The notes under the pieces were generated by a model. It made no database searches. It saw only the letters and a program-made list of their open reading frames with translations, and was not told the DNA's origin. Shown here piece after piece: positions 1-9,136 of a stretch of DNA of 60,346 nt. Made by a program: the position numbers and the translations under genes. How positions within the stretch are numbered: the stretch's first letter is position 1; each line of letters starts with the position of its first letter. The DNA comes from Candidatus Competibacteraceae bacterium. Its GTDB lineage: Bacteria; Pseudomonadota; Gammaproteobacteria; Competibacterales; Competibacteraceae. The stretch covers positions 1 through 60,346 of the forward strand of contig RXIW01000013.1 in NCBI GenBank assembly GCA_003989065.1. Direction: 5' to 3'.

Positions 1-334
1 ACCGGCAGCGCCCGCTTCCGGTCGATCCACATCCCGCCACACCCCCCGCTGCTCCAACCCTGTTCTACGTCACACTAAGCAGAGCCAGAAGCGCCTCATG
101 AACATTACTAATCCGGACAAAACGAGTACAAAATAGACGATGTGCTCAAACCCAGATGTTTTGATGGACAGTGTATCCGGTTTCAGCCAGAAATCCATCG
201 CTCCGTCAGCTGCTGTGAACATACTCATAGGCAGCGCTCCCGTAAGTATGGACAGAGATAGACAGCATTATTATACGGGCGAAAGCCAGAGTACGTGGAT
301 AGGCAGGCTGATCGTTTGTTGGACAAGAGCAGTG
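1..334. other. Left-edge region without a recognisable gene
   Basis: I find no family resemblance in any frame. A 101-codon plus-strand frame starting at 140 runs into the 3' end of thrH on the other strand and has no convincing ribosome binding site or protein pattern, so I do not call it. The stretch is less GC-rich than the genes that follow. It may be an intergenic region or a decayed accessory segment. Confidence 0.4.
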
Positions 335-943
335 TTACAGAGAACGTGCGCTGGCTTGACAAAATGCCGTGCGCATCTCATCGAAGGTACGGGTGACCGG
401 AAATTGCGGAAACTCGTCGATCACATTTTGCGGAGGCCGGAATAGAATACCGGCATCGGCCTCGGCCAACATGGCGGTATCGTTGTAGGAATCACCAGCG
501 GCGATGACGCGGAAATTGAGGCCGTGGAAAGCCCGCACCGCCTGACGCTTCGAATCGGCCTGGCGCAAGGTATAGCCAACCACCCGGTCATCCGTCACCT
601 CCAGCCGATGACAGAACAGCGCAGGCCAACCCAGCTGGCGCATCAGTGGCATGGCGAATTCGTAATAGGTATCCGACAGGATCACCACCTGGAATCGCTC
701 GCGCAGCCAGTTCAAAAAGTCTTCCGCCCCGGCCAGCGGCTCCATCCCGGCGATGACCTGCTGAATATCGGACAGCTTGAGGCCATGCTGATCCAACAGC
801 GCCAATCGCCCACGCATCAGCTGATCGTAGTCGGGAATGTCGCGGGTGGTCAGTCGCAATGCTTCGATGCCGGTGCGCTCGGCGACGTTGATCCAGATTT
901 CCGGAACCAGGACCCCTTCCAGGTCCAGGCAAGCGAGTTCCAT
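335..943 (-). CDS. thrH: ThrH-type phosphoserine phosphatase / homoserine phosphotransferase
   Basis: HAD-superfamily enzyme of the ThrH family, which removes phosphate from phosphoserine and can transfer it to homoserine. The 202-residue product matches the usual ThrH length. Visible motifs are the nucleophile region [11 protein letters not shown] (Asp7), the second motif LSDTYYEF, and the third motif [12 protein letters not shown]. The reading frame stays open 34 codons upstream. The ATG at 943 is chosen because ThrH proteins start at this Met-Glu and a G-rich Shine-Dalgarno stretch (GGGGGA) lies just before it. It is a monocistronic minus-strand gene separated by about 150 bases from the cyclic-nucleotide-binding gene. 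Family assignment is by close recall of the Pseudomonas protein. Confidence 0.93.
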   Translation of the reverse strand: MELACLDLEGVLVPEIWINVAERTGIEALRLTTRDIPDYDQLMRGRLALLDQHGLKLSDIQQVIAGMEPLAGAEDFLNWLRERFQVVILSDTYYEFAMPLMRQLGWPALFCHRLEVTDDRVVGYTLRQADSKRQAVRAFHGLNFRVIAAGDSYNDTAMLAEADAGILFRPPQNVIDEFPQFPVTRTFDEMRTAFCQASARSL

Positions 944-1095
944 GAGAGTCCCCCTGTTGGCCGCTCGCAGCGTCAGCGCGGCGGCAGATGTCGATAAATC
1001 CGCTAGCGTTAAAATCGGTGGTAACGCTAACTCGATTCCCGCCACGACCGCAATAGCAGCTTCGACATCTCGCGCTATCCGGACGGCATGGACGC

Positions 1096-1881
1096 TTATC
1101 CGAAATCGTCCTCGGCGATCAGTTCGGCCAATTGCTCGGTATTGAGTCGCAACCGCAAGGCCAGCACTCCAATCAAGTCGACTGCAACCTTTGGATTCTG
1201 TTCGAGGAAAGGCAGAAAATCGTTGCGATGGATCGCCAATAACTCACAGGGTGACAAGGTGGTCGCGGTAGCCGAGCGCCCGCAGCCATCCAGCATGGCG
1301 ATCTCGCCGATGACATCGCCCACCCCGACCGAACCGAGCACGACTTCCCGCCCTTCCCGGTTGGCTACGCTGACCTTCAACCGCCCGCTCAAGACGACGA
1401 ACATCTCTTCGCCCACCGCGGTTCTCTCAAACACCACATGTTGGGCCGGCAAGGTCAGCACTCGCGACAAAGCAACGAGCTTTTCGAGATAGCTGATGGA
1501 CAAGTTGCGGAACAGAAAACTCTTCCTGAGCACTTCATACTTCAGTTGCCGGGGCGCCGACGTCTTCTGTCGATCTCCCAGGGTCAGGGCTCCATGCAGT
1601 TGGCTCGCTATCAACGGCCGCTTGATGCAGATATAGTCGGTACCAAGCTGCGGATCGCTCGAAGCCAGAATGACATCGGCGTCCGGAGCGCTGTGCCGAT
1701 ACGCGTTCCAACTCACCACCGCCGCCTGATCGTCGGCGTTGACGATCACGATATCGGCCGACTCATCGTCAAGGGCCAGCGCATACATGTACCCCTGGTT
1801 ACTGATCGCTGACAGAATGTTGCGGATCATTCGGCGCTCTTTTTCCGTAAATCCGATCACATTCACACTCACTGCTTTCAT
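1096..1881 (-). CDS. Cyclic-nucleotide-binding-domain protein with receiver-like N-terminus
   Basis: The 261-residue protein has two parts. Residues 1 to about 100 look like a degenerate receiver (CheY-like) fold, with the strand pattern [10 protein letters not shown] and a late KRPLIASQL segment; no clear phospho-acceptor site is obvious. Residues about 120-245 are a CRP-type cyclic-nucleotide-binding beta-roll ([47 protein letters not shown]). There is no C-terminal helix-turn-helix, so it is probably a signalling adaptor rather than a DNA-binding regulator. GTG at 1890 and ATGs at 1887 and 1881 are possible starts; 1881 has the best spacing to a GGAGG motif. It is divergent from pilB, and a pilus-related role is only a guess. 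Confidence 0.75.
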   Translation of the reverse strand: MKAVSVNVIGFTEKERRMIRNILSAISNQGYMYALALDDESADIVIVNADDQAAVVSWNAYRHSAPDADVILASSDPQLGTDYICIKRPLIASQLHGALTLGDRQKTSAPRQLKYEVLRKSFLFRNLSISYLEKLVALSRVLTLPAQHVVFERTAVGEEMFVVLSGRLKVSVANREGREVVLGSVGVGDVIGEIAMLDGCGRSATATTLSPCELLAIHRNDFLPFLEQNPKVAVDLIGVLALRLRLNTEQLAELIAEDDFG

Positions 1882-2159
1882 CACCATCACCCTCCGAATG
1901 ACAGAACCCTAACTTCGCCATCACGACAACCGTCACATTCTCTCAACTACACCGGTTCGACATGAGCGGCCGGCCGCACAAAAATATTTATCATATAATA
2001 TCTTATATTAAGAATAGCTAAAGCTCGGCTTCAACGCGCCGGCTATTGCTGACTATTAGTGTCACCCCCCCTTTCCAAGGCTTCCCGCATGGTCTAAAGT
2101 TTGATCGGTCGGACGGATCGCAAACCAAGACCGCTCAAGACCCCACACCAAGGCAAGTC
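1882..2159. promoter_or_regulatory. AT-rich divergent promoter region between the CNBD gene and pilB
   Basis: The centre (about 1980-2020) is strikingly AT-rich against a GC-rich background and contains a TATAAT at 1994-1999 on the plus strand plus several TATTAT-like hexamers on the minus strand. No good -35 partner for the plus-strand TATAAT is visible at 16-18 bases. The region probably drives both the CNBD gene and pilB, but exact start points cannot be read from the sequence. Confidence 0.4.
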
Positions 2160-3890
2160 ATGGCTAGCATTTCCAACAACACTCCCGTTCAGCCCAGCAA
2201 TCAGCAACTCACCGGTCTGGGCCGACAGTTGGTGCTCAATCACCTGCTCGACGAACCCGCAGCGATCAAGGCGCTCGAACAGTCGCGCAAGGAAAACCTT
2301 CCGCTCGTCGCCTACTTGGTCGACAACAAGCTGGTGCGCGACAAGGACATTGCTCGCTTGGCCTCGCGCAGCTTCAACCTGCCGCTGCTCGATATCGAAG
2401 CGCTGGAGGTCGACAAATCGGTGGTCCAGCTAGTCGAGGAAAAGCTGCTCCGCCAACACTTTGCCCTGCCGTTGTACAAACGGGGCCGGCGCTTGTTCGT
2501 GGGCATGAGCGATCCGACCAACCAGCGTGCGCTCGAAGACATCAAGTTCCAGACCCGGCTCGATGTCGAACCGATCATCGTCAGCCAACTGCAGCTGGCC
2601 AAGGTGCTCGAAGGCGCCATGGATGGTCAAGCGGGGAACCTGATCGACAACGACATCGGCGATCTCGAATTCAGCGCTGACACCGATGGTGGCCCCAAGG
2701 TCGAAACCCTGACCCAGGCCGACACCGAAGACGCGCCGGTCGTGCGATTCGTCAACCAAGTCATCCTGCAAGCCATCAATCGCGGCGCTTCCGATATCCA
2801 CTTCGAACCCTACGAGAAGATTTATCGGGTCCGCCTGCGCCAGGACGGCATCCTGGACGAATTGTACAAACCGCCGGTCGCCATGGCGCCGCGGTTGGCC
2901 GCCCGGCTCAAGATCATGGCCCAACTGGACATCGCCGAACGTCGGGTACCCCAGGACGGACGCCTCAAGCTCTATCTGACCAAACAGCGGGCCATCGATT
3001 TCCGCGTCAATACTCTGCCCACCCTGTGGGGCGAAAAAGTGGTATTGCGCCTGCTCGATCCCAGCAGCGCCCAGTTGGGGATCGAGGCTCTGGGTTACGA
3101 AGACCGCCAGAAGGAACAGTTCCTCAAGGCTATCCACCGGCCGCAAGGCATGGTCTTGGTCACCGGCCCCACCGGCAGCGGCAAGACCGTCTCGCTGTAC
3201 ACCGCGCTCAACATCCTGAACACCACCGCCGTCAACATCTCCACTGCCGAAGATCCGGTCGAAATCAATCTGCCCGGAATCAATCAGGTCAACGTCAACC
3301 CCAAGGTGGGCATGACCTTCGCCAACGCCTTGCGTGCTTTCCTGCGCCAGGACCCGGACGTCATCATGGTCGGCGAAATCCGCGACCTGGAAACCGCCGA
3401 AATTGCCATCAAGGCTGCGCAAACCGGCCATATGGTGTTATCCACCGTCCACACCAACAGCGCCCCGCAAACGCTCAACCGTCTCCTGAACATGGGAGTA
3501 GCCCCCTATAACATCGCCTCCAGCGTGACACTGATCATCGCCCAACGCCTTGCCCGGCGATTGTGCGTCCACTGCAAGGAAGAGGTTCACATTCCCGAAG
3601 AAGAATTGATTAACCAGGGCTTCCGCCAGGACGAGCTGAAGGAATTGACGATCTACAAAGCAGTCGGTTGCGATCAATGCAACCATGGCTACAAGGGTCG
3701 GGTCGGCATCTACGAAGTCATGCCGATTTCCGAGGAAATCGGCCAACTCATCATGGAAAACGGCAATGTGCTGCAAATCGCCGAGCAAGCGCGCCGGGAA
3801 AGGATCAATGACCTACGCCAGTCGGGCTTGAACAAGGTTCGCATGGGCATCACCAGTCTCGAAGAAGTCAACAGAGTGACCATAGAGTGA
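2160..3890 (+). CDS. pilB: Type IV pilus assembly ATPase PilB
   Basis: Hexameric cytoplasmic motor that powers pilus extension. The 576-residue protein has the N-terminal T2SSE-N region (LSGLxRQLV-like, here LTGLGRQLVLNHLL, then LPLYKRGRRLFVGMSDPTN), Walker A GPTGSGKT at residues 336-343, Asp-box residues, Walker B with GEIRD, and a zinc-binding pair CVHC ... CDQC near the C-terminus. The frame is open from 2046, but ATG 2160 is preferred: homologues start a few residues before LTGLGRQL, and AAGG lies upstream. It is first in the order pilB, pilC, pilD, coaE, zapD. No pilin gene is adjacent. Confidence 0.96.
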   Translation: MASISNNTPVQPSNQQLTGLGRQLVLNHLLDEPAAIKALEQSRKENLPLVAYLVDNKLVRDKDIARLASRSFNLPLLDIEALEVDKSVVQLVEEKLLRQHFALPLYKRGRRLFVGMSDPTNQRALEDIKFQTRLDVEPIIVSQLQLAKVLEGAMDGQAGNLIDNDIGDLEFSADTDGGPKVETLTQADTEDAPVVRFVNQVILQAINRGASDIHFEPYEKIYRVRLRQDGILDELYKPPVAMAPRLAARLKIMAQLDIAERRVPQDGRLKLYLTKQRAIDFRVNTLPTLWGEKVVLRLLDPSSAQLGIEALGYEDRQKEQFLKAIHRPQGMVLVTGPTGSGKTVSLYTALNILNTTAVNISTAEDPVEINLPGINQVNVNPKVGMTFANALRAFLRQDPDVIMVGEIRDLETAEIAIKAAQTGHMVLSTVHTNSAPQTLNRLLNMGVAPYNIASSVTLIIAQRLARRLCVHCKEEVHIPEEELINQGFRQDELKELTIYKAVGCDQCNHGYKGRVGIYEVMPISEEIGQLIMENGNVLQIAEQARRERINDLRQSGLNKVRMGITSLEEVNRVTIE

Positions 3891-3917
3891 CCATAGGGCA
3901 ACGATGGATTAAGCGAC

Positions 3918-5159
3918 GTGGCTAAGCAACCGACTCTGGCAAAAGCCAAGAAGAAAGTCGAAGAATCGACCTACAAATGGGAAGGGACCGACAAGCGCGG
4001 GGTAAAGGTCAAGGGCGAGCTGCGGGGAATCAATCAGGTTCTTGTCAAAGCCGAGCTGCGCCGCCAAGGCATCATCCCGCTGCACGTCCGGAAAAAATCC
4101 AAACCCCTGCTGAGCTTCGGCGACAATGTCAATTCGAAGGACATCATGCTGTTCACCCGGCAGCTCTGCACCATGCTGACTTCCGGCATCGCCGTGGTGC
4201 AAGCCTTGGACATGGTCGGGTATAGCAACAAAAAAGCCAAGGTCAAGGAGCTGATTCTCAGCATCAAGGCCGATGTCGAAAGTGGGACTTCCCTGGCCAA
4301 GTCGATGGGCAAACACCCCATCTACTTCAACGATCTTTACTGCAGCCTAGTCCATGCCGGCGAGGAAGCAGGCGTCCTGGAGGTCTTGCTCGACAAGATC
4401 GCGACCTATCTGGAAAAATCCGAGGCGCTGAAAGCCAAGGTCAAAAAGGCGCTCACCTATCCGGCCATCGTGCTGGTCTTTGCCTTCGTCGTTTCCGCCA
4501 TCCTGCTGATCTACGTCATTCCGGTCTTTGCCGATCTGTTCAAGAGCTTCGGCGCGGAACTGCCGGCGCTGACCCAGTGGGTGATGGCGTTTTCGAGCTT
4601 CTTCCAGAAATACTGGTATCTGATCTTCGGCATTCCCTTCTTCGGCGTCGTCGCCTTCATCCAAGCCCGTAAGCGCTCACGCCGCTTCAGCCAACTGGTC
4701 GATCGCTGGATCCTGCAGGTTCCGCTGATCGGCGATCTGATCGCCACTTCGGCCAACGCCCGCTTTGCCCGCACCCTGTCCACCCTGTTCAGCGGCGGTG
4801 TACCTCTGGTGGACGCCTTGTTCAGCGTGGCCGGTGCCACCGGCAACTACGTCTACGAAAAAGCGGTGCTGGACATGCGTGAGGCCGTTTCCATCGGCCA
4901 GCAACTGAACTTCGCCATGCGTCAGAGTTCGCTGTTTCCGGACATGGTGATCCAGATGGTGGCGATCGGCGAGGAGGCCGGCTCGTTGGGCGACATGCTG
5001 GCCAAGGTAGCCGACTTTTACGAGGCGGAAGTCGACAACAAGGTGGAAACACTCACGACCTTCATCGAACCCATGCTGATGGCCTTTCTGGCCGGCATCG
5101 TCGGCACCCTGGTCATCGCCATGTACCTGCCGATCTTCAAGCTGGGCATGGCGATCTGA
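3918..5159 (+). CDS. pilC: Type IV pilus inner-membrane platform protein PilC
   Basis: Inner-membrane platform that couples the PilB motor to pilin insertion. The 413 residues contain two GspF domains, each with a cytoplasmic helical bundle. The first has FTRQLCTMLTSGIAVVQALDM and the second FARTLSTLFSGGVPLVDALFSVA. Three hydrophobic segments are seen: IVLVFAFVVSAILLIYVIPV, LIFGIPFFGVVAFIQ, and near the C-terminus AFLAGIVGTLVIAMYLPIF. The start is GTG at 3918, 27 bases after the pilB stop; the nearer ATG at 3904 runs at once into a stop. Length and order match the Pseudomonas pilBCD group. Confidence 0.96.
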   Translation: MAKQPTLAKAKKKVEESTYKWEGTDKRGVKVKGELRGINQVLVKAELRRQGIIPLHVRKKSKPLLSFGDNVNSKDIMLFTRQLCTMLTSGIAVVQALDMVGYSNKKAKVKELILSIKADVESGTSLAKSMGKHPIYFNDLYCSLVHAGEEAGVLEVLLDKIATYLEKSEALKAKVKKALTYPAIVLVFAFVVSAILLIYVIPVFADLFKSFGAELPALTQWVMAFSSFFQKYWYLIFGIPFFGVVAFIQARKRSRRFSQLVDRWILQVPLIGDLIATSANARFARTLSTLFSGGVPLVDALFSVAGATGNYVYEKAVLDMREAVSIGQQLNFAMRQSSLFPDMVIQMVAIGEEAGSLGDMLAKVADFYEAEVDNKVETLTTFIEPMLMAFLAGIVGTLVIAMYLPIFKLGMAI

Positions 5160-5172
5160 CGGCGGCCGTCCG

Positions 5173-6045
5173 ATGGCTGCACTGGAATTGGTCGCCACGA
5201 CGCCGACGCTGTTCGTCGTCTGGTGCGTCTTGCTGGGCTTGGTCGTCGGCAGTTTTCTCAATGTCGTCATCTACCGTCTGCCCTTGATGATGGAGCGGGA
5301 GTGGCGCATGCAGTGCGCGGAATGGCTCGGCCAGCCCGATGCCAGCGGCGATTCCCCGGCACTGAGTTTGTGGGGACCGCGCTCGCACTGTCCACATTGC
5401 GGTCATCTCATTCTGGCCGTCGAAAATATCCCGCTGCTCAGCTACCTCTGGCAACGTGGCCGCTGCGCCCACTGCGGCGCGGCCATCGGTATCCAGTATC
5501 CTGTGGTGGAAGCCTCGAGCGGGTTGCTGGCGGGCATCGTCGCCTGGCATTTCGGGTTTGGCTGGCCAGCGGCAGCGGCGTTGCTGTTCACCTGGATCCT
5601 GCTGGCAGCCAGCGTCATCGATCTCCACCGACAACTATTGCCGGACGATTTGACCCTGCCGCTACTATGGTTGGGATTAGTGGCGGCCCTGTTCGGGCTG
5701 TTCACCGATCTGTCCAGCGCCGTGATCGGCGCCATGGCCGGCTATCTGTCGCTTTGGACGGTCTATCAGGTTTTTCGGCTGCTGACCGGCAAGGAAGGCA
5801 TGGGCTATGGCGATTTCAAACTATTGGCGGCGCTGGGCGCTTGGGCCGGTTGGCAACACCTGATCGCCATCGTTCTGCTATCGTCCCTGGTGGGCGCTCT
5901 GGTCGGATTGGCGTTGATCCTGTTGCGCGGGCGGGATCGCCAGACTCCGATGCCATTCGGGCCGTTCCTGGCGGCGGCTGGCTGGATCGTCCTGCTGTGG
6001 GGCGAGCCGATCAACCGCGCCTATCTGCATGGACTGGGATGGTAA
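5173..6045 (+). CDS. pilD: Prepilin peptidase / N-methyltransferase PilD
   Basis: Bifunctional membrane aspartyl protease that cleaves type IV prepilin leaders and methylates the new N-terminus; usually shared with type II secretion. The 290-residue protein shows the N-terminal GSFLNVVIYRLP motif, two CxxC pairs (CPHC and CAHC) of the cytoplasmic zinc domain, and about seven hydrophobic segments. It also has the peptidase aspartates in VIDLHRQLLPD and in GYGDFKLLAALGAW. It lies 13 bases after pilC and 3 bases before coaE, so it is translationally close to both. Confidence 0.95.
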   Translation: MAALELVATTPTLFVVWCVLLGLVVGSFLNVVIYRLPLMMEREWRMQCAEWLGQPDASGDSPALSLWGPRSHCPHCGHLILAVENIPLLSYLWQRGRCAHCGAAIGIQYPVVEASSGLLAGIVAWHFGFGWPAAAALLFTWILLAASVIDLHRQLLPDDLTLPLLWLGLVAALFGLFTDLSSAVIGAMAGYLSLWTVYQVFRLLTGKEGMGYGDFKLLAALGAWAGWQHLIAIVLLSSLVGALVGLALILLRGRDRQTPMPFGPFLAAAGWIVLLWGEPINRAYLHGLGW

Positions 6046-6048
6046 GCG

Positions 6049-6654
6049 ATGCTGGTCATCGGTTTGACGGGAGGCATCGGCAGCGGAAAGACCGCAGTCA
6101 GCGATCGTTTCGCGCTACACGGCGCGCCGATCATCGATACCGATCTCATCGCTCGCCAACTGGTCGAACCCGGCCAACCGGCATTGACCGAAATCGCTGC
6201 CGCATTCGGGGCCGAATGTCTGGATGATTCGGGTAGTTTGCGCCGCGCCTATTTGCGTGAGCGCGTATTCGCCGATCCTGAGGGTCGACGACGGCTCGAG
6301 GCTATTTTGCATCCGCGCATCCGTGCCCGTGTCCGGGAACGGATCGCTAGTCTCACGTCGCCCTACTGCTTGGTGGTCATTCCGCTGTTGGCGGAAACGG
6401 GCATGGACGATCTGGTCGACCGGATCCTAGTGGTGGATGTCCCCGAGACCGAGCAAGTCCGCCGCGTCATGGCGCGCGACCGCGTCGACGCGGATCATGC
6501 CCATCGCATCCTGGCCGCCCAGGCCAGTCGCGATCGACGGCTGGCGCTGGCAAATGAGGTTCTAGAAAATACTGGCGATCTCGACGAACTGGGCAGGCAG
6601 GTCGACGGTCTCCATCGTTACTATCTGCAGCTGACGACACAGCCGTCCGAATAA
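6049..6654 (+). CDS. coaE: Dephospho-CoA kinase
   Basis: Catalyses the last step of coenzyme A synthesis, phosphorylating the 3'-hydroxyl of dephospho-CoA. The 201-residue protein begins with the P-loop GLTGGIGSGKT, followed by IIDTDLIARQLVEPG and the lid/arginine region HPRIRARVRERI. Length is typical. It directly follows pilD, as in Pseudomonas, where coaE also sits behind pilD. The small zinc protein gene yacG, often next in line, is absent: the 99 bases before zapD do not encode it. Confidence 0.95.
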   Translation: MLVIGLTGGIGSGKTAVSDRFALHGAPIIDTDLIARQLVEPGQPALTEIAAAFGAECLDDSGSLRRAYLRERVFADPEGRRRLEAILHPRIRARVRERIASLTSPYCLVVIPLLAETGMDDLVDRILVVDVPETEQVRRVMARDRVDADHAHRILAAQASRDRRLALANEVLENTGDLDELGRQVDGLHRYYLQLTTQPSE

Positions 6655-6753
6655 ACCCTTCGGACGCCCCCATGGCTCGAATTGCCGCCATCATGGGATG
6701 CCGATCGACGACCCACTGGCTCTTGGTCATTTTCCGTACCCGTGAGGTATTCC

Positions 6754-7524
6754 GTGTCTCGGACCGTCTGCTACGAACAACCCCTCAACGAACGCATCCG
6801 CTCCCTGCTGCGCCTGGAATTCCTGTTCCGCCAAATGGAACACGCGCTAGCCGGATCTTCCTCCTGGGACAGCCGCGTGGCGCTCCAGGGGCTGTTCGAC
6901 ATCCTGGCTCTGACCGGACGGAATGAGTTCAAGGGAGAGCTGCTGAAGGAACTGGAGCGGCACGCCGCCACCCTGAACCGCTTGCGCCAGACGCCCGCCA
7001 TTCAGCTGGACATGCTGAACAACGTGCTGGCCGAAATCGGCTCGACCATCGGCCGCATCCATCGTCTGGACACGATGGCGCTGGACGAAGTGCGACAAAT
7101 CGACTTCCTCAGAGCGATTCACAAGCGCAGCCAAGTGCCTGGCGGCACCTGCCGGTTCGATCTGCCGGCGCTTTACCATTGGCTACAATGCGATCTTACG
7201 ATCCGCGATCGCCACCTACGAGAATGGCTGGCGCCGTTCCTACCCTTGCAGGAAGCCGTCGCACTGATTCTTCGCATCATCCGCGAGAGCGCCATCTTCC
7301 AGCCGGAAACCGCAGCGCGGGGTTTCTTTCAGCGCAGCCTCGACCCCAATCTGCCCAATCAACTCATCCGGGTCGAGTTGCCGTCCGATGGAAGCTTGTT
7401 TCCAGGCATCAGCGCCGGTCGGCACCGCTTCACCATCTACTTTCTGGAACAACCGGACCCCAACTGCCGCGCCACGCAAAGCCAGGCCGATATCGAGTTC
7501 GAATTAGCGTGCTGCGTGATCTGA
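6754..7524 (+). CDS. zapD: Cell division protein ZapD (FtsZ bundling factor)
   Basis: Cytoplasmic Z-ring-associated protein that cross-links FtsZ filaments. The 256-residue protein aligns by eye with E. coli ZapD (YacF): YEQPLNERIRSLLRLEFLF at the start, PGGTCRFDLPALYHWL in the middle, and DIEFELACC at the end. The frame is open from 6682. GTG 6754 is chosen because a GAGG motif lies 6 bases upstream and homologues begin a few residues before YEQPLN; GTG 6742 is an alternative. Its last 21 bases overlap the end of mutT on the opposite strand. Confidence 0.93.
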   Translation: MSRTVCYEQPLNERIRSLLRLEFLFRQMEHALAGSSSWDSRVALQGLFDILALTGRNEFKGELLKELERHAATLNRLRQTPAIQLDMLNNVLAEIGSTIGRIHRLDTMALDEVRQIDFLRAIHKRSQVPGGTCRFDLPALYHWLQCDLTIRDRHLREWLAPFLPLQEAVALILRIIRESAIFQPETAARGFFQRSLDPNLPNQLIRVELPSDGSLFPGISAGRHRFTIYFLEQPDPNCRATQSQADIEFELACCVI

Positions 7525-7929
7525 CGGAGCCGCCACCGCTGTCAGCGCGTCGATGATCGCCCGATCGGCCGCGGGAAAAGACCAGTCCGCCAGGGCGGCC
7601 GGCATCACCCACGCCAGCGCCTGGCCTTCCCGACCCTGCGCTTCGCCGTCATAGGACTGCACCCGCCACACATCCAGCAACACGGTCTTGTCGGCATAGG
7701 CATGCCGCACGTGCATCCAGGGCTCGGCTGTCTGGACCGCGATGCCCAGCTCCTCGTGCAACTCGCGCCGCAACGCCGCCGCTACCGACTCGCCCGCCTC
7801 CACTTTGCCACCGGGAAATTCCCACAATCCACCCTGATGAACATGATCGGGCCGTCGGGCGATCAACACCGCGCCAGCCGCATCGATGACGATGCCCACG
7901 GCCACGTGGATCACTGCGCGATCGCCCAC
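7504..7929 (-). CDS. mutT: 8-oxo-dGTP diphosphatase MutT (Nudix hydrolase)
   Basis: Sanitises the nucleotide pool by hydrolysing 8-oxo-dGTP. The 141-residue protein has a complete Nudix box beginning GGKVEAGES and ending RRELHEELGI, preceded by the substrate-side VAVGIVIDAAGAVLIARRP and WEFPGG. Some relatives carry a C-terminal ThiE-like domain; this one does not. The start is GTG at 7929, only 2 bases after the argJ stop, implying translational coupling. The 3' end overlaps zapD by 21 bases tail to tail, leaving no room for a dedicated terminator outside coding sequence. Confidence 0.93.
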   Translation of the reverse strand: MGDRAVIHVAVGIVIDAAGAVLIARRPDHVHQGGLWEFPGGKVEAGESVAAALRRELHEELGIAVQTAEPWMHVRHAYADKTVLLDVWRVQSYDGEAQGREGQALAWVMPAALADWSFPAADRAIIDALTAVAAPSDHAAR

Positions 7930-7931
7930 GC

Positions 7932-9134
7932 TCAGGTCCGATATTCGGCGTTGATGCGCACGTAGTCGAAAGACAGGTCGGTGGTCCAGATTCGGGCGGA
8001 CGCCGCGCCGCGACCCAGTTCGACCCGGATGGTGATATCGGAACGGCTCATCACCGCCTGTCCGCGCTCCTCGGTGTAGTCATCGGCGCGGCCGCCTGCG
8101 TTGACGATGCAAACCTCGTCGAGATGAATACGCACCTGTTCCAGATCGAAATCCGCCAATCCAGTCCGGCCCACGGCTGCCAGAATCCGGCCCCAGTTGG
8201 GATCGGAGGCGAAGAAGGCAGTCTTGACCAGCGGCGAATGGGCAATGGTATAGGCCACTTGCCGGCATTCCGCCTCGTCCCGGCCACCCTCGATCTGCAG
8301 GGTGATGAACTTGGTGGCGCCTTCGCCATCCCGGACGATAGCCTGGGCCAGATCGATACAGACTTCGCGCACCGCGGCAGCGAAGCGGACATACTCTTCG
8401 CCGGCCTCGCTCACGACGACCCCCGAACGACCGGTCGCCAGCAACACGCAAGAATCATTGGTGGAGGTGTCGCCATCGACCGTGATCGAGTTGAAGGAAT
8501 CGGCTACGGCTGCCACCAGCGCCTGTCGCAGCAGGGTCTCGTCCACAGCGGCGTCGGTAGCGAGGAAAACCAGCAGAGTCGCCATGTCCGGACGGATCAT
8601 ACCCGCACCTTTGGCGATACCCGTCACCGTCACCTCGCGTCCACCGAGGCTCAGCCGGCGCGACGCCCACTTGGGCCGGGTGTCGGTGGTCATGATGCCG
8701 TGCGCTGCTTCGACCCAACCGTCCGGTCGCAAGGCCGCCAGCGCCGCCGACAGGCCCACCAGAATCCGGAAAACCGGCAACGGCTCACCGATCACGCCGG
8801 TGGAAAACGGTAAGATTTCCTCGGCCTGGCAACCGGCCCGTTCCGCCAATGCCCGGCACGTCGCTTCGGCGTCCAGCAAGCCCTGCCGACCGGTGCCGGC
8901 GTTGGCGTTGCCGGTATTGATCACCAGATAACGGGGCGCGGTCGCCGCCAGATGCAGTCGCGAGACCGTAACGGGCGCTGCGCAAAATGCATTACGGGTG
9001 AATACGGCAGCGGCGCGCGTGCCGGGCGCGGCTTCGATCACCACCAGATCGCGCCGATCGGGATATTTGATGCCGGCCTGAGTCGTGCCTAAACGGATGC
9101 CAGCGACAACCGACGGTTCCATGACAGCGTCCAT
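7932..9134 (-). CDS. argJ: Glutamate N-acetyltransferase / amino-acid N-acetyltransferase ArgJ
   Basis: Transfers the acetyl group from N-acetylornithine to glutamate in the cyclic arginine pathway; the bifunctional form can also use acetyl-CoA. The protein is made as a precursor that cuts itself before the threonine in the KGAGMIRPDMATLLVF region, which is intact. Other matches are GIKYPDRRDLVV at the start and NAGGRADDYTEERG near the end. The frame allows starts at 9158 (inside secA), 9134 and 9122. ATG 9134, just after the secA stop at 9137, gives about 400 residues, typical of the family. Gene order secA-argJ-mutT is as in pseudomonads. Confidence 0.94.
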   Translation of the reverse strand: MDAVMEPSVVAGIRLGTTQAGIKYPDRRDLVVIEAAPGTRAAAVFTRNAFCAAPVTVSRLHLAATAPRYLVINTGNANAGTGRQGLLDAEATCRALAERAGCQAEEILPFSTGVIGEPLPVFRILVGLSAALAALRPDGWVEAAHGIMTTDTRPKWASRRLSLGGREVTVTGIAKGAGMIRPDMATLLVFLATDAAVDETLLRQALVAAVADSFNSITVDGDTSTNDSCVLLATGRSGVVVSEAGEEYVRFAAAVREVCIDLAQAIVRDGEGATKFITLQIEGGRDEAECRQVAYTIAHSPLVKTAFFASDPNWGRILAAVGRTGLADFDLEQVRIHLDEVCIVNAGGRADDYTEERGQAVMSRSDITIRVELGRGAASARIWTTDLSFDYVRINAEYRT

Positions 9135-9136
9135 AT

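Noticed and set aside
140..445. Open frame of 101 codons on the plus strand
   Set aside because: No family pattern, no ribosome site, and its end is antisense to the conserved C-terminus of thrH.
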